This document shows, one piece after another, positions 7,008 to 15,304 of a stretch of 64,000 bases of DNA. Under the pieces are notes generated by a model. That model saw only the letters and a list, made by a program, of their open reading frames with translations, ran no database searches and was not told the origin of the DNA. Both the position numbers and the translations under genes were made by a program. The stretch comes from Comamonas sp. (lineage in GTDB: Bacteria > Pseudomonadota > Gammaproteobacteria > Burkholderiales > Burkholderiaceae_C): assembly GCA_028690035.1 (NCBI GenBank), contig JAQVCA010000001.1:95940-159939 (forward strand). The letters are read 5' to 3'. Numbering within the stretch: the first letter of the stretch is position 1; every line of letters begins with the position of its first letter.

Positions 7008-8390
7008 TCAGATGATCCGCGAAAAACGCTCCCGGCTTCTATCGGCTTGCAAATAGCGATCAAACGCCAAGGCTACTCCGCGCACAAAAAACCAGCCTTT
7101 GGGCGTGACACGAATGCAATCGTCCAAAATTTCCACCAAGCCCTCATCTTGTTGTGCACGCAAAATCTCGAACTCAGGGGCAAAGTAAGTCTTGGCATCG
7201 ATCAGCCAAGCACTATTGATCGACTCGAACAGCAACTCTCCTTGACACATGATGGACATGATCACTGCACGGCGAATCAGATCGTCCTTGCTCAGAGCCA
7301 GGCCACGTACCACGGGTAGCACCCCTTGATCGATCAGGTCGTAGTAGTCTTCAAGGGTTTTGGCGTTTTGGCTATAAGTGGATCCAATGCGCCCAATCGC
7401 TGACACACCCAGCGCAATCAAATCGCAATCGGGCTGCGTGCTGTAGCCTTGAAAATTGCGATGTAAGCGACCTTGCCGCTTGGCCACGGCCAGCGTGTCG
7501 TCGGGCAATGCGAAGTGATCCATACCAACGTACACATAGCCTGCGTCCATAAAGCTATCAATGGCTGCAGACAGCATCTGCAGTTTGTCACCGGCAGGAG
7601 GTAAATCTTCACGCAGAATGCGCCGCTGTGGCTTAAAGCGCTCGGGCAAATGCGCATAGCCATACAGTGCAATGCGGTCTGGACGCAACTCGCGCACTTG
7701 CTGCAGCGTGCGCGCGAACGATTGCGGTGTCTGTTTGGGCAAGCCATAAATCAAATCCACATTCAGCGATTTGAACCCGATGGCGCGCGCACCCTGCACC
7801 AAATCAAAGACCTGCTCTGCGGGCTGCTCGCGATGCACGGCGACCTGCACATCGGGGTCAAAGTCCTGTACACCAAAGCTCAGGCGGTTGAACCCCATGT
7901 CCCACAACGCCTGCAAGCGCTGCACGGTCACGGTGCGCGGGTCGACCTCAATAGAAAACTCTCCGGCAGGATCCAGCTCAAAGCGCTGGCGCAGGGTCTG
8001 CATCAACCGATGCAGCTCTTCATCCGAAAGAAATGTGGGAGAGCCGCCCCCAAAATGCAGCTGGCTGACGACCTGCCCACGCCCCAGATGCTGCACATGC
8101 AAATCGAGCTCGCGCTCCAGGTACCCTAGATAAGTAGTGGCACGTTCGTGGTGCTTGGTGATGATTTTGTTGCAGGCGCAGTAGTAGCACAGCGACTCAC
8201 AAAACGGCACATGCACATACAGCGACAGTGGCTGCACTGCCGTGGCCGAAAGCACCTTGCGCTGCTTTAGGGCCACGATGTAGTCGTTGGCCCGAAATGC
8301 CTCCACAAAGCGGTCTGCCGTGGGATAAGAGGTGTAGCGCGGCCCAGGGACGTCATAGCGACGCAGCAGATCAGGCGTGACAAGACTCAT
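7008..8390 (-). CDS. hemN: Oxygen-independent coproporphyrinogen III oxidase
   Basis: HemN is a radical-SAM enzyme that decarboxylates coproporphyrinogen III to protoporphyrinogen IX without oxygen. The cluster motif CESLCYYCACNK (about residues 65-76) has the C-x3-C-x2-C-x-C spacing of genuine HemN, which also distinguishes it from HemW. LHFGGGSPTFLS, SIEVDPRTV and NVDLIYGLPKQT follow in order. The length of 460 aa is standard. ATG 8390 is chosen over the track's TTG 8396 because AAGGAG lies 10 nt upstream of the ATG but only 4 nt from the TTG. It is divergent from fnr across an FNR-like palindrome. Confidence 0.95.
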   Translation of the reverse strand: MSLVTPDLLRRYDVPGPRYTSYPTADRFVEAFRANDYIVALKQRKVLSATAVQPLSLYVHVPFCESLCYYCACNKIITKHHERATTYLGYLERELDLHVQHLGRGQVVSQLHFGGGSPTFLSDEELHRLMQTLRQRFELDPAGEFSIEVDPRTVTVQRLQALWDMGFNRLSFGVQDFDPDVQVAVHREQPAEQVFDLVQGARAIGFKSLNVDLIYGLPKQTPQSFARTLQQVRELRPDRIALYGYAHLPERFKPQRRILREDLPPAGDKLQMLSAAIDSFMDAGYVYVGMDHFALPDDTLAVAKRQGRLHRNFQGYSTQPDCDLIALGVSAIGRIGSTYSQNAKTLEDYYDLIDQGVLPVVRGLALSKDDLIRRAVIMSIMCQGELLFESINSAWLIDAKTYFAPEFEILRAQQDEGLVEILDDCIRVTPKGWFFVRGVALAFDRYLQADRSRERFSRII

Positions 8391-8421
8391 GGGCAAACTT
8401 CTCCTTGTTTAACCAGACGAT

Positions 8422-8427
8422 TCTCAA
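8422..8427 (-). promoter_or_regulatory. Possible -10 of hemN promoter (class II FNR-dependent)
   Basis: Read on the minus strand this is GAGAAT. It predicts a transcription start near 8416, which places the FNR palindrome centre (8457.5) at about -41.5, the class II activation position. Confidence 0.4.
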
Positions 8428-8450
8428 ATAAAAAAACACATTCCGCGCTT

Positions 8451-8464
8451 GACGTGTGTCAAGC
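8451..8464. promoter_or_regulatory. FNR box (perfect palindrome)
   Basis: TTGAC-GTGT-GTCAA is a perfect dyad matching the FNR/ANR consensus TTGAT-N4-ATCAA with the accepted C/G variant. It lies between divergent hemN and fnr and is centred about 41.5 bp from plausible starts on both sides. Confidence 0.75.
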
Positions 8465-8488
8465 ATTTATTTAAAAGAAAACGGGTGA

Positions 8489-8508
8489 TAATTTGACTTG
8501 GGTCAGAC
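8489..8508 (+). promoter_or_regulatory. fnr -10 element with overlapping second FNR-like site
   Basis: GATAAT (8489-8494) gives a start near 8500, and the upstream FNR box then sits at -41.5. A second near-palindrome TTGAC-TTGG-GTCAG (8495-8508, one mismatch) covers that start and would be expected to repress, suggesting autoregulation. An 8-bp hairpin CACCAGAA/TTCTGGTG (8515-8534) lies in the resulting 5' UTR. Inference from sequence only. Confidence 0.5.
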
Positions 8509-8608
8509 ACACCACCAGAACATTTTCTGGTGCTATCTGGCTTGCAGTTTCTGCATCTTTGTTTGTCTTTTTGCCTTTTGACCGGCACAGCCACTGGCCG
8601 CAAGTTCA

Positions 8609-9333
8609 ATGACACCTAGCCCCCCATCCAAGTTACCTGCTCCAACTGCAATTTGCGCGAACTGTGCATGCCGATGGGTCTAGACCCCGAACAAATGCAG
8701 CGTGTCGAAGAAGTGGTGGCCACCCGACGCAAGGTCAAGCGCGGGGACATGCTGTTTCAGAACGGCGAAGCTTTTACCTCGCTCTATGCCATCCGCACCG
8801 GTTTTTTCAAGACCTGCGTGGCCACCGAAGATGGGCGCTACCAAGTCACGGGTTTTCAAATGGCCGGAGAGATCGTCGGTCTGGACGGCATCGTTACCAA
8901 CCACCACTCCTGTGATGCGATTGCTCTGGAGAATGCTGAAGTTTGCGTCATGCCCTTCAACCGGCTGGAAGAAATTTCGCGCGAAGTCACGGCCCTGCAA
9001 TCGCACGTCCACAAGGTGATGAGCCGCGAAATCGTGCGCGAGCACAGCGTCATGCTGCTACTGGGCAGCATGCGTGCCGAAGAGCGTTTGGCAGCGTTCA
9101 TCTTGAACTTGGTGCAACGCCTGCATGCTCGGGGGTTTTCATCGTCCGAGCTGATACTGCGCATGACACGCGAAGAGATCGGCAGCTACTTGGGTCTGAA
9201 GCTGGAAACCGTCAGCCGCACATTCTCCAAGTTTGTCGAAGACGGCATGGTCGAGGTCAAGCAACGCCATGTGCGCATCATTGACCCCGACGCGCTGCAG
9301 CGCCTGGTGAACACTTCACGCGAAAACCGCTAA
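8609..9333 (+). CDS. fnr: FNR-type oxygen-sensing Crp-family transcription regulator (apparent 5' frameshift)
   Basis: FNR activates or represses anaerobic genes through a [4Fe-4S] cluster. The effector domain (LYAIRTGFFKTCVATEDGRYQVTGFQMAGEIVGLD) and the helix-turn-helix MTREEIGSYLGLKLETVSRTFSKF, with the FNR-type E-x2-S-R DNA contact, are clear. The track ORF begins at TTG 8653, which would drop the first two cluster cysteines. Reading the same frame upstream gives CSNCNLRELC (C-x2-C-x5-C as in FNR), but that frame meets TAG at 8617 with no usable start. ATG 8609 joins it if the six-C run at 8620-8625 had seven C, giving MTPSPPIQVTCSNC... and 241 aa. I annotate that span and flag the frameshift. 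It is divergent from hemN and probably regulates it. Confidence 0.88.
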
Positions 9334-9336
9334 GAC

Positions 9337-9591
9337 TCACAGGTACCACTGCAAAGCCTGCTGATTGCGCTCCGTGGTGAACCACTGCGGCTCTAAGCTG
9401 AGCCGATCGGGGCGCACGGGATCCTCGCGCCCCACCAAGTACACCATCATTTCCCTACGGCGCAGCACCACATGGCTGACGGTTTCTTCGCGCCCACCCT
9501 GCATGACGCGGGTACCAGGTTTAAACACCGGCATCTGAAACAAGCGAGGCCGCGAAGGGATCTCATGAGAAAAAGTACGGTTGAACGACAT
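9337..9591 (-). CDS. Conserved hypothetical protein, 84 aa
   Basis: I do not recognise the family. From MSFNRTFSHEIPSRPRLFQMPVFKPGTRVMQGGREETVSHVVLRRREMMVYLVGREDPVRPDRLSLEPQWFT it looks like a small soluble beta-rich protein, with an alternation resembling KOW/SH3-like folds (GTRV..GG..ETVSHVVLRR..MMVYL). It has no signal peptide or membrane segment. I start at ATG 9591, with AAGG 7 nt upstream, rather than the track's 9612. It is convergent with fnr with only 3 bp between the stops. Confidence 0.6.
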   Translation of the reverse strand: MSFNRTFSHEIPSRPRLFQMPVFKPGTRVMQGGREETVSHVVLRRREMMVYLVGREDPVRPDRLSLEPQWFTTERNQQALQWYL

Positions 9592-9706
9592 TCTGAAGCC
9601 TTGTAGTTGCACACAATCGGTAGTCGTCCTATCGGCACCTGCTACAAAAAATTAAGAACTTTCTGCATCCCAGACAGCGAACCAATGAAGGATTGAAGGA
9701 TTTCTT

Positions 9707-10729
9707 GTGCGCCTTAAGCTCGATAATTTTACGCTGGCGTTATTGATCAGCGTCACCCTCGCCAGCCTGTTGCCCGCCACAGGCGCCATGGCCCGCATTC
9801 TGGATACCACCACAACTTGGGTGATTGTGCTGCTCTTTTTCCTGCACGGTAGCAAGCTGTCGCGCCAGGCGATTTGGGCGGGCATTGGCCATTGGCGCCT
9901 GCACCTGGCGGTGGTCGCCACCACGTTTGCGGTGTTTCCACTGCTTGGCTGGGCGCTGCAGCCCCTGTGGTCTTGGCTGCTACCCGCACCGTTGGTGCAA
10001 GGCATGTTATTTCTGTGCGCCCTGCCCGCCACCGTGCAATCGGCCATCACCCTGACCAGTGTGGCGCGCGGCAATATTGCCGCGGCCGTGTGCAGTGCCT
10101 CAGCGTCTACCCTGCTGGGCATTGTGTTTACCCCGCTGCTAGTCGGGCTGCTGTTGACGCAAGGCACCAGCCACACTGGAGGCAATCCGCTGGACGCTGT
10201 GGCGCGCATTGCCATGCAGTTGCTGCTGCCTTTTGCCGTGGGCCACCTCTTGCGCCCCTGGTCCAGTGGCGTGCTGCAGCGCCTTGGCAGCCATGTGCGC
10301 ATCGTGGATCAGGGCTCGATTCTGCTCGTGGTGTACACCGCCTTCAGTAGCGCGGTGGTTGCGGGCCTGTGGCAACAGATGCCCCTGCCAGCCATGGCCG
10401 TGTTGTTTGCTTTGTGTGCGCTGCTGCTGGCCACGATGATGCTGTGGTGTGTGTGGCTCAGCCGCCGCCTGGGCATGAACAGTGCCGACGAGGCCACGGT
10501 GCTGTTTTGTGGCGCACAAAAAAGTCTGGTCAGCGGCATACCGATGGCCAAAGTGCTGTTCTCGGCCTCGGTGGTGGGCCCCATGGTGCTGCCCGTGTTG
10601 CTGTTTCACCCGATGCAGATCATGGTCTCTTCGCTGATTGCGGCCCGTTACGGTGCGCGTGCCAGTATACCTACCGATCAGTCGTTGCCGCCACAACCAG
10701 CGCAGACCCCACCCTCTCATGACCGCTGA
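9707..10729 (+). CDS. Bile acid:sodium symporter (SBF/YfeH-type) family transporter
   Basis: This 340-aa protein has about ten membrane segments. The text matches the SBF-like YfeH subfamily (ALLISVTLASLLPATGAMA, LLFFLHGSKLSRQAI, LFLCALPATVQSAITLTSVARGNIAAAVCSASASTLLGIVFTPLL). GAQKSLVSGIPMAKVLF near the C-terminus corresponds to the family's second conserved crossover. The substrate is unknown; characterised SBF relatives move organic anions with Na+. The start is GTG 9707, preceded by GAAGGA at good spacing. It overlaps the following phospholipase-D gene by 11 bp, so they are probably an operon. Confidence 0.85.
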   Translation: MRLKLDNFTLALLISVTLASLLPATGAMARILDTTTTWVIVLLFFLHGSKLSRQAIWAGIGHWRLHLAVVATTFAVFPLLGWALQPLWSWLLPAPLVQGMLFLCALPATVQSAITLTSVARGNIAAAVCSASASTLLGIVFTPLLVGLLLTQGTSHTGGNPLDAVARIAMQLLLPFAVGHLLRPWSSGVLQRLGSHVRIVDQGSILLVVYTAFSSAVVAGLWQQMPLPAMAVLFALCALLLATMMLWCVWLSRRLGMNSADEATVLFCGAQKSLVSGIPMAKVLFSASVVGPMVLPVLLFHPMQIMVSSLIAARYGARASIPTDQSLPPQPAQTPPSHDR

Positions 10730-12317
10730 ATGGCGCGCCCTGCGGCGCTGGCTGGTTTATGGCGCGCTAAGTGCCGTGCTGCTGGAGCTGGGGGGCTGCG
10801 CCCTACCACCGCTGGATGGACGCAGTATCAGCAGCGCCACGCCCACCAGCGCCACGCAAGGCACTGTGTTGGGACACAAGTTGCAGCGGCTGCGCCAACA
10901 GGCACAGCCCCAGGCAGAGGACAGCGGCATCTTCCCCCTGACCGGCCCCAGCGAAGCCTTTGCCGCGCGCGTGCTGCTGGCCCAGACCGCTGAAAAAACG
11001 CTGGACGTGCAGTACTACATCTGGCGTGCCGATACCAGCGGCCTGATGCTGCTGCACGCGCTGTGGCAGGCTGCCGAGCGGGGCGTGCGCGTGCGCCTGT
11101 TGCTGGACGATGGCGGCAGCGCCGGGCTGGACAGCATCTTGCACGCTTTGAACCAGCACCCGCACATTGAGGTGCGCCTGTTCAATCCCTTGGTGCTGCG
11201 CTGGCCGCGCACGCTGGGCTACCTGCTGGACGTTGCACGCACGAATCGGCGCATGCACAACAAATCGTTCACGACCGACAGCCAAGCCAGCATTGTGGGA
11301 GGGCGCAATATTGGCGACGAATACTTTGGCACCCTGCAGGAGACACTGTTCTACGACCTGGACGTCCTGGCGGCGGGCCCCGTGGTACAGGATATTGCGC
11401 AGGACTTTGACCGCTATTGGGCCAGCCTGTCGGCCTACCCGCTGGAGCGCATTGTCACTGTGCCCTACGCGCTGGACTTACCCACCCTGGGCGCACGCAT
11501 GGCGCAAGCTGCGGCCAGCGAACAAGGCCAGCGCTACCAGCAAGCCCTGCAGCACAGCAGCCTGCGCCGCTGGCTGCAGCAAGGCAACCCCGCCTGGCTA
11601 TGGGCACCGGCGCACCTGGTCAGCGACCACCCTGCCAAGGCGCTGGGCCAGGCCAACGGCCAGCAGCTCATGGGCGCACAACTGGCACGCGCCATCGGCC
11701 AACCGCGCCATACGGTGGATTTGGTGTCGCCCTACTTTGTGCCCACAGCAGCAGGCATCCAGGCATTGCAACAACTGCGTGCCCAAGGCATTCAAGTGCG
11801 TGTGTTGACCAATGCGCTGGAGGCCACCGATGTCGCCCTGGTACACGCCGGCTATGCCCGCTACCGCCCGCAACTGCTGCGCCTGGGCGTAGAGCTGTAT
11901 GAGCTGCGCCGCCAGACCCCGCCTCCTGCACTGCAGGCCGATGTGCCACGCAGCCAGCGCCGCTGGCTGCTGGCCAGCAGCGGCTCATCGCTGCACGCCA
12001 AAACTTTTGCCATTGATGGCACGCGCGCTTTTGTTGGCTCGTTCAACTTCGATCCGCGCTCTGTGCTGCTGAACACCGAAATGGGACTGCTCATCGAAAG
12101 TCCGGTGCTGGCCGAACGCATCCACAGCGCTTTTGACGAGGCCGTGCCCTGGCACGCCTACCGCGTACAGCTGGGCGAAGATGGGCAGCTGCAGTGGCAC
12201 AGCACCTTGCCCGCCACGCAAGCCCCACACATTGAGTACCGCGAGCCCAACAGCCGCTGGTACAAGCGCTGGGGTTTGTGGCTGCTGCAGCACCTGCCCA
12301 TCGAACCTTTGTTATAA
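10719..12317 (+). CDS. clsC: Phospholipase D-family cardiolipin synthase (ClsC/YmdC-like), predicted lipoprotein
   Basis: This 532-aa protein has two HKD catalytic motifs: HNKSFTTDSQASIVGGRNIGDEYF in the first half and HAKTFAIDGTRAFVGSFNFDPRS in the second. This pattern and the C-terminal RWYKRWGLWLLQHLPIE...L resemble ClsC/YmdC-type enzymes that make cardiolipin by phosphatidyl transfer. A lipobox-like LELGGC follows an N-terminal hydrophobic stretch, suggesting a membrane-anchored lipoprotein. ATG 10719 is preferred over the track's 10638, which lies in the upstream gene's frame shadow. The stop is followed at once by a two-armed repeat at the convergent junction. Confidence 0.85.
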   Translation: MTAEWRALRRWLVYGALSAVLLELGGCALPPLDGRSISSATPTSATQGTVLGHKLQRLRQQAQPQAEDSGIFPLTGPSEAFAARVLLAQTAEKTLDVQYYIWRADTSGLMLLHALWQAAERGVRVRLLLDDGGSAGLDSILHALNQHPHIEVRLFNPLVLRWPRTLGYLLDVARTNRRMHNKSFTTDSQASIVGGRNIGDEYFGTLQETLFYDLDVLAAGPVVQDIAQDFDRYWASLSAYPLERIVTVPYALDLPTLGARMAQAAASEQGQRYQQALQHSSLRRWLQQGNPAWLWAPAHLVSDHPAKALGQANGQQLMGAQLARAIGQPRHTVDLVSPYFVPTAAGIQALQQLRAQGIQVRVLTNALEATDVALVHAGYARYRPQLLRLGVELYELRRQTPPPALQADVPRSQRRWLLASSGSSLHAKTFAIDGTRAFVGSFNFDPRSVLLNTEMGLLIESPVLAERIHSAFDEAVPWHAYRVQLGEDGQLQWHSTLPATQAPHIEYREPNSRWYKRWGLWLLQHLPIEPLL

Positions 12318-12415
12318 AAATAAGAGCTATTTTCGCTTTTCCCTATTGGTTTTTAAATATAAAAAATACAAAAAATCAATATATTCAGGCGCTAGCAGCT
12401 CCTAAATAAAGAGCG
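12316..12415. repeat. Dispersed repeat, inverted pair (copy R4)
   Basis: A left arm aaaataagagctattttcgc and a right arm ggcgctagcagctcctaaat flank an AT-rich core. It fills the gap between convergent clsC and the DUF4124-like gene. This copy is more degenerate than R11 or R12. Confidence 0.6.
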
Positions 12416-12418
12416 CAA

Positions 12419-12931
12419 TCAGTTGCCCGGCAGGCGCTGGATTTCGCGCTCGATACCCTGCACATCGTTTTCCAAGCGCGCGATCTTGGACTTAAGATCG
12501 TTGACGCGCGCCTCGTACAGCTCGGGCTTGCTGTCTTCCAGTTCGGTCTTGGCAGGTTGCCCGTTGTTGTACTCGGCCTGCAGGGTGCTTAGACGCTGCT
12601 GCGCCTTGGTCAGCTCGGCCTGCAAAATGGCACGCGCATCGTTGTCGCGTGCCTGCTGCTGGCCTGCATCCACCTGCGTACCCGCAGGCCCCTTGTTCAG
12701 CCGTGGCGCTGGCGCCGATGTGCCCGCCGCAGGCGGCACACTGCCGCGCTGGGTATGCACCACCGTTACCGAGCCGCCCTCAATCACATGGCAATTGCGC
12801 TGCTTGGCCACTGCGGCGTTGTTGGTGTATTCATTGCCGCAGCGGTAGATACGATCCTGACTCCAGCCCCACGGCGCGGCCACCAGCAGGGCCACCGCAC
12901 ATACGGAGCGGACGATGGTTGGTTGATGCAT
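12419..12931 (-). CDS. DUF4124-like exported protein with C-terminal coiled coil
   Basis: This 170-aa protein has an N-terminal signal peptide (VRSVCAVALLVAAPWGWSQ). A short domain follows, DRIYRCGNEYTNNAAVAKQRNCHVIEGGSVTVVHT, whose IYRC..EYTN pattern is typical of DUF4124-type periplasmic proteins. After a Pro/Ala linker comes a coiled coil (AELTKAQQRLSTLQAEYNN ... LKSKIARLENDVQGIEREIQRL). The start MHQPTIVRS (ATG 12931) has AAGGGGAT upstream; the track start 13090 overlaps phaR and is a shadow. The function is unknown. Confidence 0.75.
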   Translation of the reverse strand: MHQPTIVRSVCAVALLVAAPWGWSQDRIYRCGNEYTNNAAVAKQRNCHVIEGGSVTVVHTQRGSVPPAAGTSAPAPRLNKGPAGTQVDAGQQQARDNDARAILQAELTKAQQRLSTLQAEYNNGQPAKTELEDSKPELYEARVNDLKSKIARLENDVQGIEREIQRLPGN

Positions 12932-13080
12932 GGCTTGATCCCCTTCACAAGAATCCCCGATTGTGCAATGCACCACCGTTTGCGCCAAGGAAGTTGTGCT
13001 GTATTGCTTGCAGCCCCCCTGCGCGTGCCTAGAATGGTGCGGACTACTACAACGTACAAACGCCCCCTGAAAGTGACGCG

Positions 13081-13578
13081 ATGACCGCACAGAGCTCCGA
13101 GCGCGCCGAGCGCGTGATTAAAAAATACCCCAACCGCCGCCTATACGACACCAGCACCTCCACTTACGTCACCCTGGCCGAGGTTAAACAGCTGGTCATG
13201 CAACACGAGCCCGTGGTCGTCAAAGATGCCAAGACTGGCGAAGACCTGACCCGCTCAATCCTGCTGCAAATCATTCTGGAAGAAGAGGCCGCTGGCGCCC
13301 CCATGTTCAGCGAGGCCATGCTGGCCAACATCATTCGCTTTTATGGCCATGCCATGCAAGGCCACATGGGCAACTACATCGAGAAAAACGTGCAGATGTT
13401 TTCGGACTTCCAGTCCAAACTGGCCGAGCAAACCGGCAGCCCCGATGCCTGGGCCAAGATGATGCAGATGCCCCAAGCGATGCTGCCTGCCGGGTATGCC
13501 GAGCAAATGCAAAAGGCCCAGGACCAAATTCGCCAGCAAACTGAGCAAATGATGGGCATGTTTGGCTTGAAACGCTGA
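13081..13578 (+). CDS. phaR: Polyhydroxyalkanoate synthesis repressor PhaR
   Basis: PhaR binds PHB granules and DNA and represses phasin and related genes in Burkholderiales. The conserved N-terminal DNA-binding block is RVIKKYPNRRLYDTSTSTYVTLAEVKQLV, and LTRSILLQIILEEEAAGAPMFSEAMLANIIRFYG is the PHB-accumulation domain. The Gln/Met-rich tail (MQKAQDQIRQQTEQMMGMFGLKR) is also typical. The length of 165 aa is normal. It is divergent from the DUF4124-like gene (149 bp apart) and convergent with the chemoreceptor gene. Confidence 0.93.
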   Translation: MTAQSSERAERVIKKYPNRRLYDTSTSTYVTLAEVKQLVMQHEPVVVKDAKTGEDLTRSILLQIILEEEAAGAPMFSEAMLANIIRFYGHAMQGHMGNYIEKNVQMFSDFQSKLAEQTGSPDAWAKMMQMPQAMLPAGYAEQMQKAQDQIRQQTEQMMGMFGLKR

Positions 13579-13599
13579 GCCACGCTGCCCATCATGGGG

Positions 13600-13625
13600 C
13601 GGGGTGGCGCACCACCCCCGTCTTG
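13600..13625 (+). terminator. Probable rho-independent terminator after phaR
   Basis: GGGGTGG-CGCA-CCACCCC forms a 7-bp stem followed by a weak T tract (cgtcttgttt). It lies 22 bp past the phaR stop, before the convergent chemoreceptor stop. Confidence 0.5.
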
Positions 13626-13626
13626 T

Positions 13627-15228
13627 TTAGCCCTGTCTTTGTGGGAGCGGCAGAGATGCCCGTGCCGGTGCTGCTGCCGTCCCTGCCAATTTGAAGGCCG
13701 ACACGGCTTCACGCAGTTGCTGTGCCTGTGCATACAAATGCGCAGCCGCCGCGCTGGACTCTTCCACCAAAGCCGCGTTTTGCTGCGTCATCTGATCGAG
13801 CTGCGCAATGCTGGTGTTGACTTGGGCGGCGCCGTTGCTTTGCTCCCCCGTGGCGGCATTGACCTCGGCCACGATGTCCTGCACCCGGGTGACGTTGTCC
13901 AGAATGCTCTGCATGGCTTCTACGGCCTGCTGCACCTGCTGGTGGCCGCTGCTGACACTTTGCAAGTTGGTGTTGATCAGCTGGCGAATTTCCTTGGCCG
14001 CCGTGGCGCTGCGCTGGGCGAGTGTGCGCACTTCCCCGGCCACCACAGCAAACCCTCGGCCCTGCTCGCCCGCTCGGGCTGCTTCTACGGCGGCGTTCAG
14101 CGCCAAGATGTTGGTTTGGAAGGCAATGCCATCGATCACGCCGATGATGTCGCCAATTTTTTGGCTGCTGTGTTGCAGCTCTTGCATGGTCTGCTGTACC
14201 AGCTGTGCTTTGGCAAAACCTTCGTGGGTGGCTTGGCTGGAGCTGCGCGACAGTGCTTCGGCTTGGCGTGTCGAGTCCGAACACTGCTGTGCCGAGCTGC
14301 TCAATTGCTCAATGGCGGCAGCGCTTTCTTCCAAGTTGGCGGCTGTGGCCTCGGTGCGGGCACTCAGGTCGTTGCTGCCACTGGCCACCTGCGCACTGGC
14401 GGTGGAAATGCTTTCTGAGGCCTGCAGCACCTTGCGCAAAGTGTCGTTCAAGGTATCGCGCATCTGGTCGATGGACCGCAGCAACTGGCCGCTTTCATCG
14501 CGGTGGTAGTGGGCCTGTGGGGCGGCACTCAAATCCAGGTGGGCAATCTCCTGCGCCGCCTGCTGGGCGCGGCGCAAAGGTGCAGTGATGCTGCGCGAGA
14601 CATACAGCGCCATGGCAATCCCCAGCCCTAGGGCCGACAGGGTGAAAGCCACCAGGTGCCAGATGCTCTCCTCGCGCGCCTTGCGGCTGTCTTGCGCCAG
14701 CTTGTCCAAGGTGGCATGTTGGTGCCGTGTCAGATCGTCCACAGCCTGTAGGTAGGCACGCATGGTCGGTTCAAAGCGCTCGGTGAACACCTGCTCGGCC
14801 CCAGATACATCGCCCTCGTTTTTCAGTTTGGCGATGTCTTTGCGCAGCCCCAAGTATTCATCGCGCAGCTTGGAGGCTTTGTCCATCAATGCCAGTTGCT
14901 CGGGCGATTTGAGGTTGGCCAGGATGATTTTCATCTGCTTGGCGGTATCGGCCGTGGCGTCTTTGGTGGGTTTGTCAAAATAAGGCACCAAAATCGCATC
15001 CGAGCTTTTGGCAATGGCCGCTGCGCGCTGCACCCCCGCCGTCACGTTGTTGGACCAGCGCTCCAGCGCGCGCTCTGTGACCAGCACCTCATCGATCATG
15101 TGGCTCAGGATGCGATCTTGCTGCACCGACTGGTAGATAGACAGTGCGGTGCTGCCGACAAACAACAACAAAATGCTTGCCAGTACCACAGCAAATTTGC
15201 GGCCAATCGGTAAGTCGCCAAAGGACAT
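13627..15228 (-). CDS. Methyl-accepting chemotaxis protein
   Basis: This 533-aa transmembrane chemoreceptor has TM1 at about residues 12-32 ([21 protein letters not shown]). A four-helix-bundle periplasmic domain of roughly 155 residues follows, then TM2 ([25 protein letters not shown]), a HAMP region and a cytoplasmic signalling coiled coil. The hairpin tip is [35 protein letters not shown]. No CheR/CheB-binding pentapeptide ends the protein. I start at [13 protein letters not shown] (ATG 15228) because AGGAGA lies 6 nt upstream; the track start 15585 lies in the kinase gene. It lies 76 bp downstream of the sensor kinase on the same strand and may share its transcript. The ligand is unknown. 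Confidence 0.93.
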   Translation of the reverse strand: MSFGDLPIGRKFAVVLASILLLFVGSTALSIYQSVQQDRILSHMIDEVLVTERALERWSNNVTAGVQRAAAIAKSSDAILVPYFDKPTKDATADTAKQMKIILANLKSPEQLALMDKASKLRDEYLGLRKDIAKLKNEGDVSGAEQVFTERFEPTMRAYLQAVDDLTRHQHATLDKLAQDSRKAREESIWHLVAFTLSALGLGIAMALYVSRSITAPLRRAQQAAQEIAHLDLSAAPQAHYHRDESGQLLRSIDQMRDTLNDTLRKVLQASESISTASAQVASGSNDLSARTEATAANLEESAAAIEQLSSSAQQCSDSTRQAEALSRSSSQATHEGFAKAQLVQQTMQELQHSSQKIGDIIGVIDGIAFQTNILALNAAVEAARAGEQGRGFAVVAGEVRTLAQRSATAAKEIRQLINTNLQSVSSGHQQVQQAVEAMQSILDNVTRVQDIVAEVNAATGEQSNGAAQVNTSIAQLDQMTQQNAALVEESSAAAAHLYAQAQQLREAVSAFKLAGTAAAPARASLPLPQRQG

Positions 15229-15304
15229 GCGTTCTCCTCGTTTTTTAGTCATGGGATATTGATCTGCGCGGCTTGCTGTCCCCATCCGGGGCGGAGCAAA
15301 CCAT

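Noticed and set aside
8424-8615. 63-aa minus-strand ORF in the hemN/fnr intergenic region
   Set aside because: Spans the FNR-like sites and promoters and has no conserved features.
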